In this document: piece after piece, positions 17,891-26,782 of the stretch
How positions within the stretch are numbered: position 1 is the first letter of the stretch
How the letters are laid out: the number at the start of each line of letters is the position of its first letter
Source of the DNA: Streptomyces bathyalis
GTDB lineage: Bacteria; Actinomycetota; Actinomycetes; Streptomycetales; Streptomycetaceae
Direction of reading: 5' to 3'
Assembly (NCBI RefSeq): GCF_015910445.1
Contig: NZ_CP048882.1
Span: 3,472,001-3,536,000, forward strand
Length of the DNA: 64,000 nt
Translations under genes and position numbers: made by a program
Notes under the pieces: generated by a model
What the model was told of the DNA's origin: nothing
Databases searched by the model: none
Seen by the model: the letters and a program-made list of their open reading frames with translations, nothing else

Positions 17891-19015
17891 TCAGGTTCCG
17901 CCGAGCTTCTCGCCGTACTCGCGCTCGAGCATGTCGAGGGCGTACTTGCGGGCGGAGGGATCGATCTCGAACGCCTTCTGGATCTGCTTCTCCCCCTTCT
18001 CACCGGAGTAGAGGGGGTAGCCGCCGAGCACTTCGCCGCTCTTCTCGGAGAACTTCTTGTCCTTCTTCAGCTTGTCGACCGAGCTCCAGTAGGCCTTCAC
18101 GATCGAGTCGGGGGTGTCCTCGTTCGCCCACAGGCCCTTCTGGTACGTGCAGCCGGGGACGAGGAAGGCCCTGTACGAGTCGTAGGCGGACCCGGAGGGC
18201 TTCTTGCCGTACATCTTCTTGTAGAACTCCTCGACCGTCGGCAGGTCGGGCACGTTCGGGTCGCGCACGACCTTCCCGTCCTTGATGACGCCGAAGGACA
18301 TCAGCGGAACGGCCTTGTCCTTCTTGACCAGCGGCTCCACCTGGGTCTTGTAGGCGGAGGTGGTCTGGTAGTCGATGTCGACCTCGCCGCGCTGGTAGGC
18401 CAGCAGCGCCGTCTCACGTCCCTCGAAGCCGAACGTGGCGTCGACGGGCTTCTTCAGCACGTCCATCGCCTGAAGCATCGTCATGTCGAGGCCGGTGGCA
18501 CTGATGCCGCCGTACTTGAGCTTCTTCTTGGACTTCGCCAGATCCTTCGCGCTCTTGATGCCGGACTTCGGCGAGGTGTAGATGACGCCGCCCGAGCCGT
18601 TCATGATCAGCGGCCGCATCTTGGAGAAGTCGAACTCGACCTCGGGACGCTTGAGCAGTGCCTGGTAGTAGGTGGTCCCGGAGGTGACCAGGACCTCCTT
18701 GCCGTCGGTCCCGCCCGAGCGCACGAACTCGTTGGAGCCGGTGATGCTCTCGCCGCCCGGCTTGTTCTCCGGCAGGAACGTCGGACCGCCGGCGGTGTGC
18801 TTCTTCAGATACGGCGCGAGGAAGCGCGCCCAGGTGTCGGTGCCGCCGCCCTCGTCGTAGGGGATGACCATCTCGACGCGTGACGGGACCTTCGCCCCCG
18901 CGTCGGTCTTGCCGTCGTCCCCGACGCCTTGCGGGTTGCCGCAGGCTCCGAGCCCGAGGCCGGCCGCGGCCACCACCACGGTTACGCGTATTCGTGCCAT
19001 CGGTTTGCGGCTCAT
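17891..19015 (-). CDS. TctC-family tricarboxylate-binding lipoprotein
   Basis: 374 aa. Signal peptide with lipobox LGAC, Cys25. Mature domain of the TTT receptor family: VEMVIPYDEGGGTDTWARFLAPYL (the P-x-GG-x-D ligand loop), FLPENKPGGESITGSNEFV, and the middle segment KLKYGGISATGLDMTM. It presents a polycarboxylate to the TctA-TctB fusion encoded next. It is longer than the usual 320-330 residues, with Lys-rich insertions. Confidence 0.9.
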   Translation of the reverse strand: MSRKPMARIRVTVVVAAAGLGLGACGNPQGVGDDGKTDAGAKVPSRVEMVIPYDEGGGTDTWARFLAPYLKKHTAGGPTFLPENKPGGESITGSNEFVRSGGTDGKEVLVTSGTTYYQALLKRPEVEFDFSKMRPLIMNGSGGVIYTSPKSGIKSAKDLAKSKKKLKYGGISATGLDMTMLQAMDVLKKPVDATFGFEGRETALLAYQRGEVDIDYQTTSAYKTQVEPLVKKDKAVPLMSFGVIKDGKVVRDPNVPDLPTVEEFYKKMYGKKPSGSAYDSYRAFLVPGCTYQKGLWANEDTPDSIVKAYWSSVDKLKKDKKFSEKSGEVLGGYPLYSGEKGEKQIQKAFEIDPSARKYALDMLEREYGEKLGGT

Positions 19016-19186
19016 CGAGGGTCCTCCTTTGAGCGGTGACGTGTCCTGGCTGACCTGCGGCAGACGTTCACCGCACTGCTGAGCTTGTCTTCGTCGGGGA
19101 CTGGGAGTCGGGGATCGGGGATTCGGGGACCGGGACTCGGGAGGCGGGGTTCGTGTTCGGGGCTCAGGGATGCGGATTCGGGGCCG

Positions 19187-20344
19187 CTACGCGGGAGAGG
19201 CGACCCTCTCGTCGGGCACGAGGACCTCTCCGGCCATGAGCCGCCGTCCCGTGCGGTAGCCGGAGACGACGGGCACGGCCCATCCCTCGCCGTTGCGCTC
19301 GACCTGGGCGGTCATCGGAAGCACGCCCGAGGGATGAGCTATTCGGATCTCGTCGTCAGGGGAGCCGGCCCGGGCGACCTGGGAGACGAGCGTCCCGGGG
19401 ATCGCCGCGGCGACGGCGGTGCAGATGGCCCCGCTGAGCGCATAGGACCGGTGGAGCCTGCCCATCGACATCATCGACGCCCGCAGCGTCTGGCCCGCGG
19501 GACTCTGCACCCTGCCGTCCGGCAGGGGATAGTCGCACGGCGGTCCGACGAGGGCCAGCTTCGGGACCGAGGGGGTCCGCTTCGTGGCGTCACCGGCCGA
19601 GGTCGCCGTCCCGATGTGCACGCCCGCGGAGGCGCGGACGAGTTCGAGCCGGGCGAGCAGTTCGGGGTCGGAGTCGATCTCGTCGGGGAGTTCCCTGCCA
19701 GTCAGGCCCAGGGCCTCCCACCTCACGAACAGCAGCGGGTTGGCTGCGTCGACGACGGACATCTCGACGGTCCCGATGCCGGGAACCTCCACCTTGTCGA
19801 CCGTCTGTCCCGTGGGCAGCAGCGAGCCGGTGACGGCGCCGCCGGGGTGCAGGTAGTCGAGCCGGATGCTGGAGCCCGTCCCGGGGACGCCGGGCATCGC
19901 GAAGTCGCCCGCCGGATCGAACCGGCCGTCGCGGGTGGGCACGTGGGCGGTGACCGCCTTGCCGGTGTTGATGTTGAGGAACTTCACCTGCGTGACGGGG
20001 TCCGTCGCCGGGACCAGACCCTCGTCGACGGCGAAGATCCCGACGGCGGCGGACATGTTGCCGCAGGTGCCCGTCCTGTCCACCAGCGGCCGGTCGATCG
20101 AGACCTGCCCGAACTCGTACGTCACGTCGACCCCGAGGTGACTGCCGTCGGCGATGATCGCCACCTTGCTGGTGGCGGAGGTTGCCCCGCCGACGCCGTC
20201 GACCTGCCTGCGGTACGGATCGGGGCTGCCGTACGCGGCCAGGATGAACCGGTCGCGCAGCTCCGGGTCGGCGGGAAGATCCGACTCGTGGAAGAACAGT
20301 CCCCGGCTGGTGCCGCCCCGCATCAGTACCGCCGGTACCTGCAT
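19187..20344 (-). CDS. PrpF/GalD-family isomerase (4-oxalomesaconate tautomerase-like)
   Basis: 385 aa from ATG 20342-20344; GGGAGG lies 10 bases upstream. Two diaminopimelate-epimerase-like lobes: VLMRGGTSRGLFFHESDLP, VDGVGGATSATSKVAII, the active-site GTCGNMSAAVGIFAVDEGL, and GALRASMMSMGRLHRSYALSG-type helix near residue 300. PrpF moves the double bond in methylaconitate and GalD in oxalomesaconate. In this operon an aconitate-type substrate is plausible, linking imported or TcuA-made aconitate isomers. It is first in the transport operon, with the 16-bp GntR site 27 bp before the start. Confidence 0.87.
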   Translation of the reverse strand: MQVPAVLMRGGTSRGLFFHESDLPADPELRDRFILAAYGSPDPYRRQVDGVGGATSATSKVAIIADGSHLGVDVTYEFGQVSIDRPLVDRTGTCGNMSAAVGIFAVDEGLVPATDPVTQVKFLNINTGKAVTAHVPTRDGRFDPAGDFAMPGVPGTGSSIRLDYLHPGGAVTGSLLPTGQTVDKVEVPGIGTVEMSVVDAANPLLFVRWEALGLTGRELPDEIDSDPELLARLELVRASAGVHIGTATSAGDATKRTPSVPKLALVGPPCDYPLPDGRVQSPAGQTLRASMMSMGRLHRSYALSGAICTAVAAAIPGTLVSQVARAGSPDDEIRIAHPSGVLPMTAQVERNGEGWAVPVVSGYRTGRRLMAGEVLVPDERVASPA

Positions 20345-20370
20345 CGTTCGCCCGCCTCCCCTTCGCCATG

Positions 20371-20386
20371 CAAGTTGCATGCAATC
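20371..20386. promoter_or_regulatory. GntR operator before the prpF-tct operon
   Basis: CAAGTTGCATGCAATC, identical over 16 bases to 13967-13982 in front of tcuA/gntR. It lies 27 bp upstream of the prpF-like ATG and between divergent prpF and lysR. Confidence 0.65.
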
Positions 20387-20467
20387 TGTACGCCAAGTGG
20401 GAGACACCCTGCTACAGGTGCGGCTTGAACACCATCTCCCATCTCTCCACGCAGGCTTAACTCTTGC

Positions 20468-20473
20468 TAAAGT
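20468..20473 (+). promoter_or_regulatory. Extended -10 of the lysR gene, leaderless type
   Basis: TGC-TAAAGT (extended -10) ends 7 bases before GTG 20481; no -35 consensus and no Shine-Dalgarno are visible. Confidence 0.45.
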
Positions 20474-20480
20474 CCCGTCC

Positions 20481-21410
20481 GTGCATGTCGACATCGGACG
20501 GTCGAGGCTGCTGGCCGCGGTCGCGCGGTACGGGTCGATGACCGCCGCCGCCGACCGGCTCGCCTACACGCCCTCGGCCGTCTCCCAGCAGATCCGCAAG
20601 CTGGAGACCGAGCTGGGCCTGCGGGTCCTCGCCCGTCATGCCAAAGGGGTGGACCTCACCGACGCGGGGCGCGCGGTGGTCGAGCACGTCGCCGGGATCG
20701 AACGTCAACTGGCGGCGCTGCGTGAGCAGTTGGAGGACATCCGCGGCGCACGTGCGGGCACGCTGCGGCTCGGCACCTTCCCCACCTTCGGAGCCTCGCT
20801 GCTGCCCTTCGCGATCACGAGCTTCACCTCACGCCACCCCGGCGTCTCGCTCTCCGTGCGCAGCGCCCGCCTCACCGGGCTGCTCGACCTGCTCCACTCG
20901 CGGGAGATCGAGATGGCCGTCCTCTGGGACTACGAGTGGTCCCGGCTGGACGAGCCGGGCCTCAGCGTCCACGAGCTGCTCGCCGACCCGACGCGGCTGG
21001 TCGTCTCGCGCAGCCACCGCCTTGCCGACCGGGACGCCGTCGGCGTCGACGAGCTCGCCGAGGAGCGCTGGATCACGCGGGCCGACCACCATCCCGTGGT
21101 CGAGGTGCTGCTGAGGACGTGCCAGTCGGCCGGCTACGAACCGGCGGTCGCCTTCGAGGCGCACGACTACCAGGAGGCCCAGGCGATGGTGGCCGCGGGC
21201 CTGGGCGTCGCGCTCGTGCCTCAACTGGCCCTGAGCGGAGTGCGCGAGGACGTGCGCGTCCTCGGACTCGGCGGCCAGGCACCGTCGCGGCGGATCATGC
21301 TCGCCAGCTCCGCCGACCGTGCTCCGTCCCCGGTGGGGACGGCGATGGCGAGGATCCTGCGGCAGGTGGTGCGCGAGGGCGGCTGGAACCGCGAGGCACC
21401 GGCCTCGTGA
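20481..21410 (+). CDS. LysR-family transcriptional regulator
   Basis: 309 aa from GTG 20481. The N-terminal HTH reads LLAAVARYGSMTAAADRLAYTPSAVSQQ style, residues 7-65, with IRKLETELGLRVLARHAKGV completing the DNA-binding unit. The LysR substrate domain runs from about residue 90 (RAGTLRLGTFPTFGASLLPF). It is divergent from the prpF-tct operon across 136 bp, so it may control that operon in addition to the GntR protein, or another target. The effector is unknown. Confidence 0.88.
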   Translation: MHVDIGRSRLLAAVARYGSMTAAADRLAYTPSAVSQQIRKLETELGLRVLARHAKGVDLTDAGRAVVEHVAGIERQLAALREQLEDIRGARAGTLRLGTFPTFGASLLPFAITSFTSRHPGVSLSVRSARLTGLLDLLHSREIEMAVLWDYEWSRLDEPGLSVHELLADPTRLVVSRSHRLADRDAVGVDELAEERWITRADHHPVVEVLLRTCQSAGYEPAVAFEAHDYQEAQAMVAAGLGVALVPQLALSGVREDVRVLGLGGQAPSRRIMLASSADRAPSPVGTAMARILRQVVREGGWNREAPAS

Positions 21411-21645
21411 TCCCCCGTCGCCGGCGGCGAGGTCTCCGGTGACCCGCTGAGTGCGAACGGAGCCGTGGCGGTGGCCGGTTCGGCGCCCCCCAACCCGACC
21501 GAGGAGGGGGCTACGCTTGCGCACGCCTGACGGGCACACTCCGGGCGGTCGTCGAAGGTTCCACGACGGCTGGGAGATCCCCGGACTGTCCACGAGGACC
21601 GGTTGCGTCTCCTGGGGCGCCGTCGAAAGGCAAGGGGCGATCGAA

Positions 21646-22971
21646 GTGAGCGCCGGAACAAGGACGGTGAGCGTGGGCGCCGAGATCGAGCTGAGTGCAC
21701 GTGAGGCGCGGGGCGTCGCACTCGCAGCGCAGGGCCTGGGCCTGGGCCGACGGCGGCCGAACGGCCGGATCGACGCCCGCCGGCTGCGGCGTGCGATCGA
21801 CGACGTCGGCCTGCTTCAGCTGGACTCGGTCAACGTCCTCTGCCGCTCTCACTACATGCCGCTCTTCTCCCGGCTCGGCCCCTACCCGCGGGCCACCCTC
21901 GACCGCCTGGCCTCGCACGCTGACACCGCCGCCGGAGCCGCAACGCGTGCCGGCCGCGACCGCGCCCTGTTCGAGTACTGGGGACACGAAGCTTCGCTGC
22001 TGCCGGTCGAGTTGCAGCCGCTGCTGCGCTGGCGGATGGCGCGGGCGGAGAAGTTCGCCGAGAAACCGGCCCGCCTCCTGGCCGCGGAGAAGCCCGAGCT
22101 GCTCCAGTCGGTCCTGCGCACCGTGGGCGAGCGGGGGCCCGTCCGTGCCGCCGAGCTCGCCACGCCGGTACGCAGGCCCAAGAACCCTTGGTACAACTGG
22201 AGCGAGGCCAAGATCGCACTCGACTACCTCTTCTTCGCCGGCCTCGTCTGCGCCGACCACCGTGTCCGATTCGAGCGCCGTTACGACCTCCCTGAGCGGG
22301 TGCTGCCGAAGGCCGTCCTCGACGCCCCGACCCCGCCCGAGGACGAGGCGCAGCGGCAGCTGCTACTGATCGCAGCGGCACGCCTCGGCGTCGCCACCGA
22401 ACCCGACCTCGGTGACTACTTCCGCCTGCCGCGGAAGGAGTCCAAGGCGCGGCTGACCGAACTGGTCGAGGCCGGTGCCCTCGACCCGGCCCGGGTCGAG
22501 GGCTGGAGCGCCCCTGCCTACGTCACGGCGGGACGGCTCCCGGCGCCCGTGCGCGAAGCGCGCGCCCTGTTGACGCCCTTCGACCCGCTGGTCTGGTCGC
22601 GGCCACGCACCGAACGGGTCTTCGGCTTCCGCCACCGGATCGAGCTCTACACCCCGGCGGCCAAGCGGGTCCACGGTTACTACGTGCTTCCGTTCCTCCT
22701 CGGCGACGGTCTTGTGGCACGGATCGATGTCAAGAGCGACCGCGCTGCGGGGGTCCTGCGGGTGCTCGGCGCGTTCGCCGAGCCGGGGGCCGATCCCGGC
22801 GCGGTGGCTGTGCAACTGGCGGACGAGCTGCGGCTGCTCGCCCGCTGGCTCGACCTCGAAGACGTCTCGGTGGCGGGGAAAGGCGACCTCGCCGGGAAGC
22901 TGGCGAAGGCGGTCACCAGCGCTCAGGAACCTCCGCACACCCACACCGCCGGGCAGGTTCATCAGCCCTGA
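21646..22971 (+). CDS. YcaQ/AlkX-like winged-helix DNA glycosylase
   Basis: 441 aa from GTG 21646 (AAGGGG 8 bases upstream); the frame extends to 21451 without support. HTH_42 (COG3214) family: three tandem winged helices. The catalytic region LLQLDSVNVLCRSHYMPLFSRLG carries the Q-L-D signature seen in YcaQ, and YWGHEASLLPVEL follows. YcaQ unhooks interstrand crosslinks by removing alkylated bases. Middle motif KNPWYNWSEAKIALDYLFFAG, and C-terminal LLTPFDPLVWSRPRTERVFGF. The last 10 bases overlap the convergent reductase gene. Confidence 0.87.
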   Translation: MSAGTRTVSVGAEIELSAREARGVALAAQGLGLGRRRPNGRIDARRLRRAIDDVGLLQLDSVNVLCRSHYMPLFSRLGPYPRATLDRLASHADTAAGAATRAGRDRALFEYWGHEASLLPVELQPLLRWRMARAEKFAEKPARLLAAEKPELLQSVLRTVGERGPVRAAELATPVRRPKNPWYNWSEAKIALDYLFFAGLVCADHRVRFERRYDLPERVLPKAVLDAPTPPEDEAQRQLLLIAAARLGVATEPDLGDYFRLPRKESKARLTELVEAGALDPARVEGWSAPAYVTAGRLPAPVREARALLTPFDPLVWSRPRTERVFGFRHRIELYTPAAKRVHGYYVLPFLLGDGLVARIDVKSDRAAGVLRVLGAFAEPGADPGAVAVQLADELRLLARWLDLEDVSVAGKGDLAGKLAKAVTSAQEPPHTHTAGQVHQP

Positions 22972-23570
22972 GGCAGGTGCCCCTTGGCGTCGTCGTACGT
23001 GGCGTCGTCGACCGTCCCGTCCGGGGCGTAGACAAGGTTCAGCACGCCGGTCCGGAACGCCTCCGACGAGACCAGTCGCAAGGGGATCGCGGTCTCGCCC
23101 TCGTCGAAGAGGCGCATGCCCTTGCGGACCGCGATCGGGTGCACGAGGAGGTGCAGCTCGTCCAGCAGTCCGGCGGCGAGCAGCTGGCGGACGACGGAGA
23201 CGGAACCGCTCATGGCGATGTTGCCGCCCGGCTCGTTCTTCAACGCCGTGACGGCCTCGGCGAGTTCGCCCGTCAGCTGCTCGGAGTTCCGCCAGGTGAA
23301 GGCGAGTTGCTGATTCGAGACGACGATCTTGCGTGCGTCGCCGAGCTTCTTGGCGAAACCGGCGTCCTCGCCCCCCGCCGCCTCACGCTCCGGCCACGCG
23401 CCGGCGAAGCTGTCGTAGGTCCTGCGGCCGAGGAGGACGGTGTCGGCCGACCCCAGGGTCGCGTCGACGGCGGCACCCATCTCGTCGTTGAAGTACGGGA
23501 AGTGCCACTGGTCTGGGGCCTCCACCACTCCGTCCAGCGAGATGAACAACCCAGCGGTGATCTTCCTCAT
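22962..23570 (-). CDS. Dihydrofolate reductase / RibD C-terminal domain-family protein
   Basis: 202 aa from ATG 23568-23570; GGAGG stands 6 bases upstream. A typical short family member: MRKITAGLFISLDGVVEAP, LGSADTVLLGRRTYDSFAGAW, MSGSVSVVRQLLAAGLLDEL and LVHPIAVRKGMRLFDEG. NADPH-dependent reductases of this group act on pterin- or pyrimidine-like substrates, but most members have no assigned reaction. It converges on the YcaQ-like gene, with a 10-bp overlap. Confidence 0.88.
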   Translation of the reverse strand: MRKITAGLFISLDGVVEAPDQWHFPYFNDEMGAAVDATLGSADTVLLGRRTYDSFAGAWPEREAAGGEDAGFAKKLGDARKIVVSNQQLAFTWRNSEQLTGELAEAVTALKNEPGGNIAMSGSVSVVRQLLAAGLLDELHLLVHPIAVRKGMRLFDEGETAIPLRLVSSEAFRTGVLNLVYAPDGTVDDATYDDAKGHLPQG

Positions 23571-23712
23571 GATGTCCTCCGGGACGGCTTGTCGGTGACG
23601 CCTTCCTCCAGTCAGACGAGCCGGCCGGGGAAAACTCATCGGAGCCGCGCGTCCCGGCGCGAGCGTCAGCGCCCGGGCCTTCGCCGCTGTCGCCGCCGTC
23701 GCCGACCGCCCG

Positions 23713-26145
23713 TCACATCGCCAGCGGATGCGGATGGTCGCCCGGTGAACTCTGTTCCGCCCAGATCGTCTTGCCCTGCGGGCCGTACCGCACGCCCCAG
23801 CGACGGCACAGCTGCGCGACGAGGAGCAGGCCGCGTCCGCCCTCGTCCATGAGGTTGGCCGGGCGCAGGTGCGGGGCCGCGATGCCGGCGTCGGAGACCT
23901 CGCAGATCAGTTCCCGGTCGTGGATCAGCCTCAGCTGGAGCGGCGACTGGCCGTAGCGGATCGCGTTGGTGACCAGCTCGCTGACCACCACCTCCGTGCT
24001 GAACGCCAGGTCGTCCAGCTCCCAGCGGCCGAGCTGGCCCTCGACGTCGCCGCGGATCCGCGCGACGACCGCGGGGTCCGCCGGGAGCTCCCAGGTGGCC
24101 ACCTGCTCCGGGCTCAGGGCGCGGGTGCGGGCGAGGAGGAGCGCCGCATCGTCCCGCGGAGGATCGCGGAGCAACGTCGCGACGACGTGGTTGCACGCCG
24201 CCTCCAGGGAGGGGGGTGTCCCGGCCAGCGTCTGCCGGAACAGTTCGATCCCTTCGTCGATGTCCCGGTCACGCGACTCGATCAGGCCGTTGGTGTAGAA
24301 GGCCAGCACGCTGCCTTCCGGCAGCTCGCTCTCGGACGCTTCGAACGGCATGCCGCCGATGCCCAGTGGAGGCCCGATGGGGAGGTCGACGACCTCCGCC
24401 TCCCCCGACGGCCCCACGACCAGGGGCACGGGGTGGCCTGCGCATGCGGCGGTGCAGAGCCGGGAGACCGGGTCGTACACGGCGTAGAGGCAGGTCGCAC
24501 CGATGTACTTCGCGCCCGCGGCACCGTCCTCGTCCGACAGGCGCGTGACCATGTCGTCGAGGCGGGTGAGCAGTTCGTCGGGCGGGAGCCCCATGTCCGC
24601 CAGGGCCCGTACGGCCGTGCGGAACCGGGCCATGGCGCCCGAGGCCTGGAGGCCGTGGCCCACGACGTCGCCGACGACGAGGGCGACGCGGGCGCTGGAC
24701 AGCGGGATCACGTCGAACCAGTCGCCGCCCACACCCGCCTGCTCCCTGGCGGGCAGGTAGCGGGCGGCCGTCTCGATCGCGCTCAGCTCCGGCAACCGCT
24801 GCGGCAGCAGGTCACGTTGGAGGGTCTCGGCCCTGTTGCGTTCGGCGATGTAGCGCCGCGCGTTGTCGAGGGACACCCCCGCACGCGCGGTGAGCTCCTC
24901 GGCGAGCAGCATGTCGTCCTCGTTGAACGGCTCCGGGTGCCGGTGGCGCATGAAGACGGTGACCCCGAGGAGCAGGCCGCGGGCGCGCATCGGCACGACC
25001 ATCACGGAGTGGATCCCCTGCGTGCGCAGCCGGGCGGCCCGCTCGGGGTCCTGGGGCGACCACCGGGTGAGCAGGTCCCGGCTGGCATCAGGGGTCGTCG
25101 TCCTTCTGCCCTCCAGCGACTCGACGAGGGCCGAGAGCTGCGGGTAGGTGATCACGTCACCGGGCACGACCAGGTCCTCGGGCTTCCCGCTCCTCGAGGA
25201 CCGCTGGCCGGCACGGCGCAGGGCGACGGGTCCGGCACGGGGACCGGGGGGCGGTTCCTCGCCGCGTTCGAGGAACGTGAGCAGGTCGACGCTGGCGAAG
25301 TCCGCGAACTCGGGGACCGCGACGTCCGCGAGCTGCTGCGCGGTGCGGCTGATGTCGAGGGTGGTCCCGATGCGCGTGCCGGCCTTGTTGAGCACCAGCA
25401 GCCGCTGCTGTGCCGCGTACTGTTCCGTCTGATCCTGCGCGGTGAAGCACACGCCGCGCAGCCGGCCGCCCTCGTCCTTGGCGGGTGCGACCCACACCGA
25501 CCAGGCGTGCTCGCGGTCCTCGCCCGGCACCCACAGGAACATGCGCAGATGCCGGCGTTCGTCCTTCCGTACGGCCTCGTGCATGGCCTCTTCGACGCTG
25601 CCGGGCTCGGGCTGCGACGAGAGCATCTCCGAGGGACGCAGGCCCTGCAGCTGCTCCTCGGTGAGACCGACGGCGCGCTCCATGTCGGGGTTCGCCCTCA
25701 CCAGCAGCAGATTCGTGTCGAAGATCGCGAGGATGCAGGGGAATTCGCCGAACGCCCACCTCATCAAGGCGTCGTCCCGGTACGGGCGCAGCCGTGATTC
25801 GGCGACCCGCACCACGAGCCAGTCGGAGCCGAAGGGCGTCTCGCGGCGGCGGGCGAGGAGTGCCACGCGCACATCGAAGCCGTTCCGGTGCCGCAGTACG
25901 GCGTGCCCGCTCCAGATGCGGCTGCCCGGCGCCGGCCCCTCCGGCTGATCGGCGTCCCCCGACAGCAGCCCGGCGGCATCGCGTCCGACGACCTCCTCGC
26001 GGCGATGGCCGGACAGGCGCCGGGCACCCTCGCTCCACGCGGTCACCTTGCCCTGCTCGTCGAGGACGGCCGTGGCGGGAGTCGCCACGTCGTCCCCGTC
26101 GCGGGGCCGGTCGCGTCGCGAAGCCGCAATTCCTTGCCGGGTCAT
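23713..26145 (-). CDS. PAS-GAF-SpoIIE (PP2C) phosphatase with ATPase domain
   Basis: 810 aa from ATG 26143-26145 (GAGGG upstream); the frame runs on to 26535 into the DksA-like gene and is not used. Order: PAS (about 20-75, ATAVLDEQGKVTAWSEGARR), second PAS (about 125-240, CILAIFDTNLLLVRANPDM), GAF (about 270-430), SpoIIE phosphatase (about 450-660, VGGDWFDVIPLSSARVALVV and the later NGLIESRDRDIDEGI), then a HATPase_c anti-sigma-kinase-like domain (TEVVVSELVTNAIRYG, DEGGRGLLLVAQL). It probably dephosphorylates an anti-anti-sigma factor in response to signals sensed by PAS/GAF, and its own kinase domain may oppose this. Confidence 0.9.
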   Translation of the reverse strand: MTRQGIAASRRDRPRDGDDVATPATAVLDEQGKVTAWSEGARRLSGHRREEVVGRDAAGLLSGDADQPEGPAPGSRIWSGHAVLRHRNGFDVRVALLARRRETPFGSDWLVVRVAESRLRPYRDDALMRWAFGEFPCILAIFDTNLLLVRANPDMERAVGLTEEQLQGLRPSEMLSSQPEPGSVEEAMHEAVRKDERRHLRMFLWVPGEDREHAWSVWVAPAKDEGGRLRGVCFTAQDQTEQYAAQQRLLVLNKAGTRIGTTLDISRTAQQLADVAVPEFADFASVDLLTFLERGEEPPPGPRAGPVALRRAGQRSSRSGKPEDLVVPGDVITYPQLSALVESLEGRRTTTPDASRDLLTRWSPQDPERAARLRTQGIHSVMVVPMRARGLLLGVTVFMRHRHPEPFNEDDMLLAEELTARAGVSLDNARRYIAERNRAETLQRDLLPQRLPELSAIETAARYLPAREQAGVGGDWFDVIPLSSARVALVVGDVVGHGLQASGAMARFRTAVRALADMGLPPDELLTRLDDMVTRLSDEDGAAGAKYIGATCLYAVYDPVSRLCTAACAGHPVPLVVGPSGEAEVVDLPIGPPLGIGGMPFEASESELPEGSVLAFYTNGLIESRDRDIDEGIELFRQTLAGTPPSLEAACNHVVATLLRDPPRDDAALLLARTRALSPEQVATWELPADPAVVARIRGDVEGQLGRWELDDLAFSTEVVVSELVTNAIRYGQSPLQLRLIHDRELICEVSDAGIAAPHLRPANLMDEGGRGLLLVAQLCRRWGVRYGPQGKTIWAEQSSPGDHPHPLAM

Positions 26146-26347
26146 CACCGCCCTCTTCCCACGGCGCGGAGTGTGAGGCGGTCCGGGCCGCTGCTTCCAG
26201 CCTGCACCAACTGGAAGACAACGGCAGCACGCCCCGGACGGCGCCCTGGCGGCCAGGGCCGAGGGGAGGTCTTCGCTCAGCTTCCCCCGCGGCCTCTGCT
26301 GCGGGTTGCGGCCCTCACCAGGCAGAACGAGGTCGCACGCGGCCTCG

Positions 26348-26782
26348 TCAGAGGGGCTTGCCCGCGCAGTCGATGCAGCGGGCGGTCGTCGGGCGCGCGG
26401 CGAGGCGGGCGCCCGGGATGGAGCCTCCGCAGCGCTCGCAGACCCAGTACTCGCCGGCGCGCAGCCGCTCGGCAGCCCTGCCGAGGTCCTCAAGATCGGA
26501 GCGTGCCTGCTTGAGCGCGTCCCGTAGCTGGGCACGCTCGAAGGCGACCGTGGCCCCCTCGGGATCGTGCTCGTCGTCGATGTTGGCCTGCGTGGACGCC
26601 TCGACGACGCCGTCCCACAGGCGCGTCAGCGAGGCGACGAGCCGCTCGTTCCCGGCCCTGGCCTCGTCGATCCGCTCGGCGGCTTCCCGCCGCTCCTCCG
26701 GCGAGGGCCCCTCGGCGTTCTCGGGACGCTTCTCCACAAGGGCGGAAGCAAGTCGCCACGGCGCGCTATTCCTGCAGGCCAT
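26348..26782 (-). CDS. TraR/DksA-type zinc-finger protein
   Basis: 144 aa from ATG 26780-26782. The N-terminal half is a coiled coil rich in Glu/Arg (PEERREAAERIDEARAG, RAQLRDALKQARSDLEDLG). The C-terminal C4 zinc finger is C-E-R-C ... C-I-D-C with 17 residues between the pairs. DksA-like proteins enter the RNA polymerase secondary channel; actinobacterial short forms are little studied. The start is uncertain: no clear ribosome site, and GTG codons inside (about 26737) are alternatives. The gene precedes the phosphatase on the same strand, 202 bp away. Confidence 0.78.
   Translation of the reverse strand: MACRNSAPWRLASALVEKRPENAEGPSPEERREAAERIDEARAGNERLVASLTRLWDGVVEASTQANIDDEHDPEGATVAFERAQLRDALKQARSDLEDLGRAAERLRAGEYWVCERCGGSIPGARLAARPTTARCIDCAGKPL

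Noticed and set aside
23869..25797. 642-codon open frame opposite the PAS-GAF-SpoIIE phosphatase
   Set aside because: Antisense shadow caused by high GC third positions; no recognisable domain, while the minus-strand protein has five.
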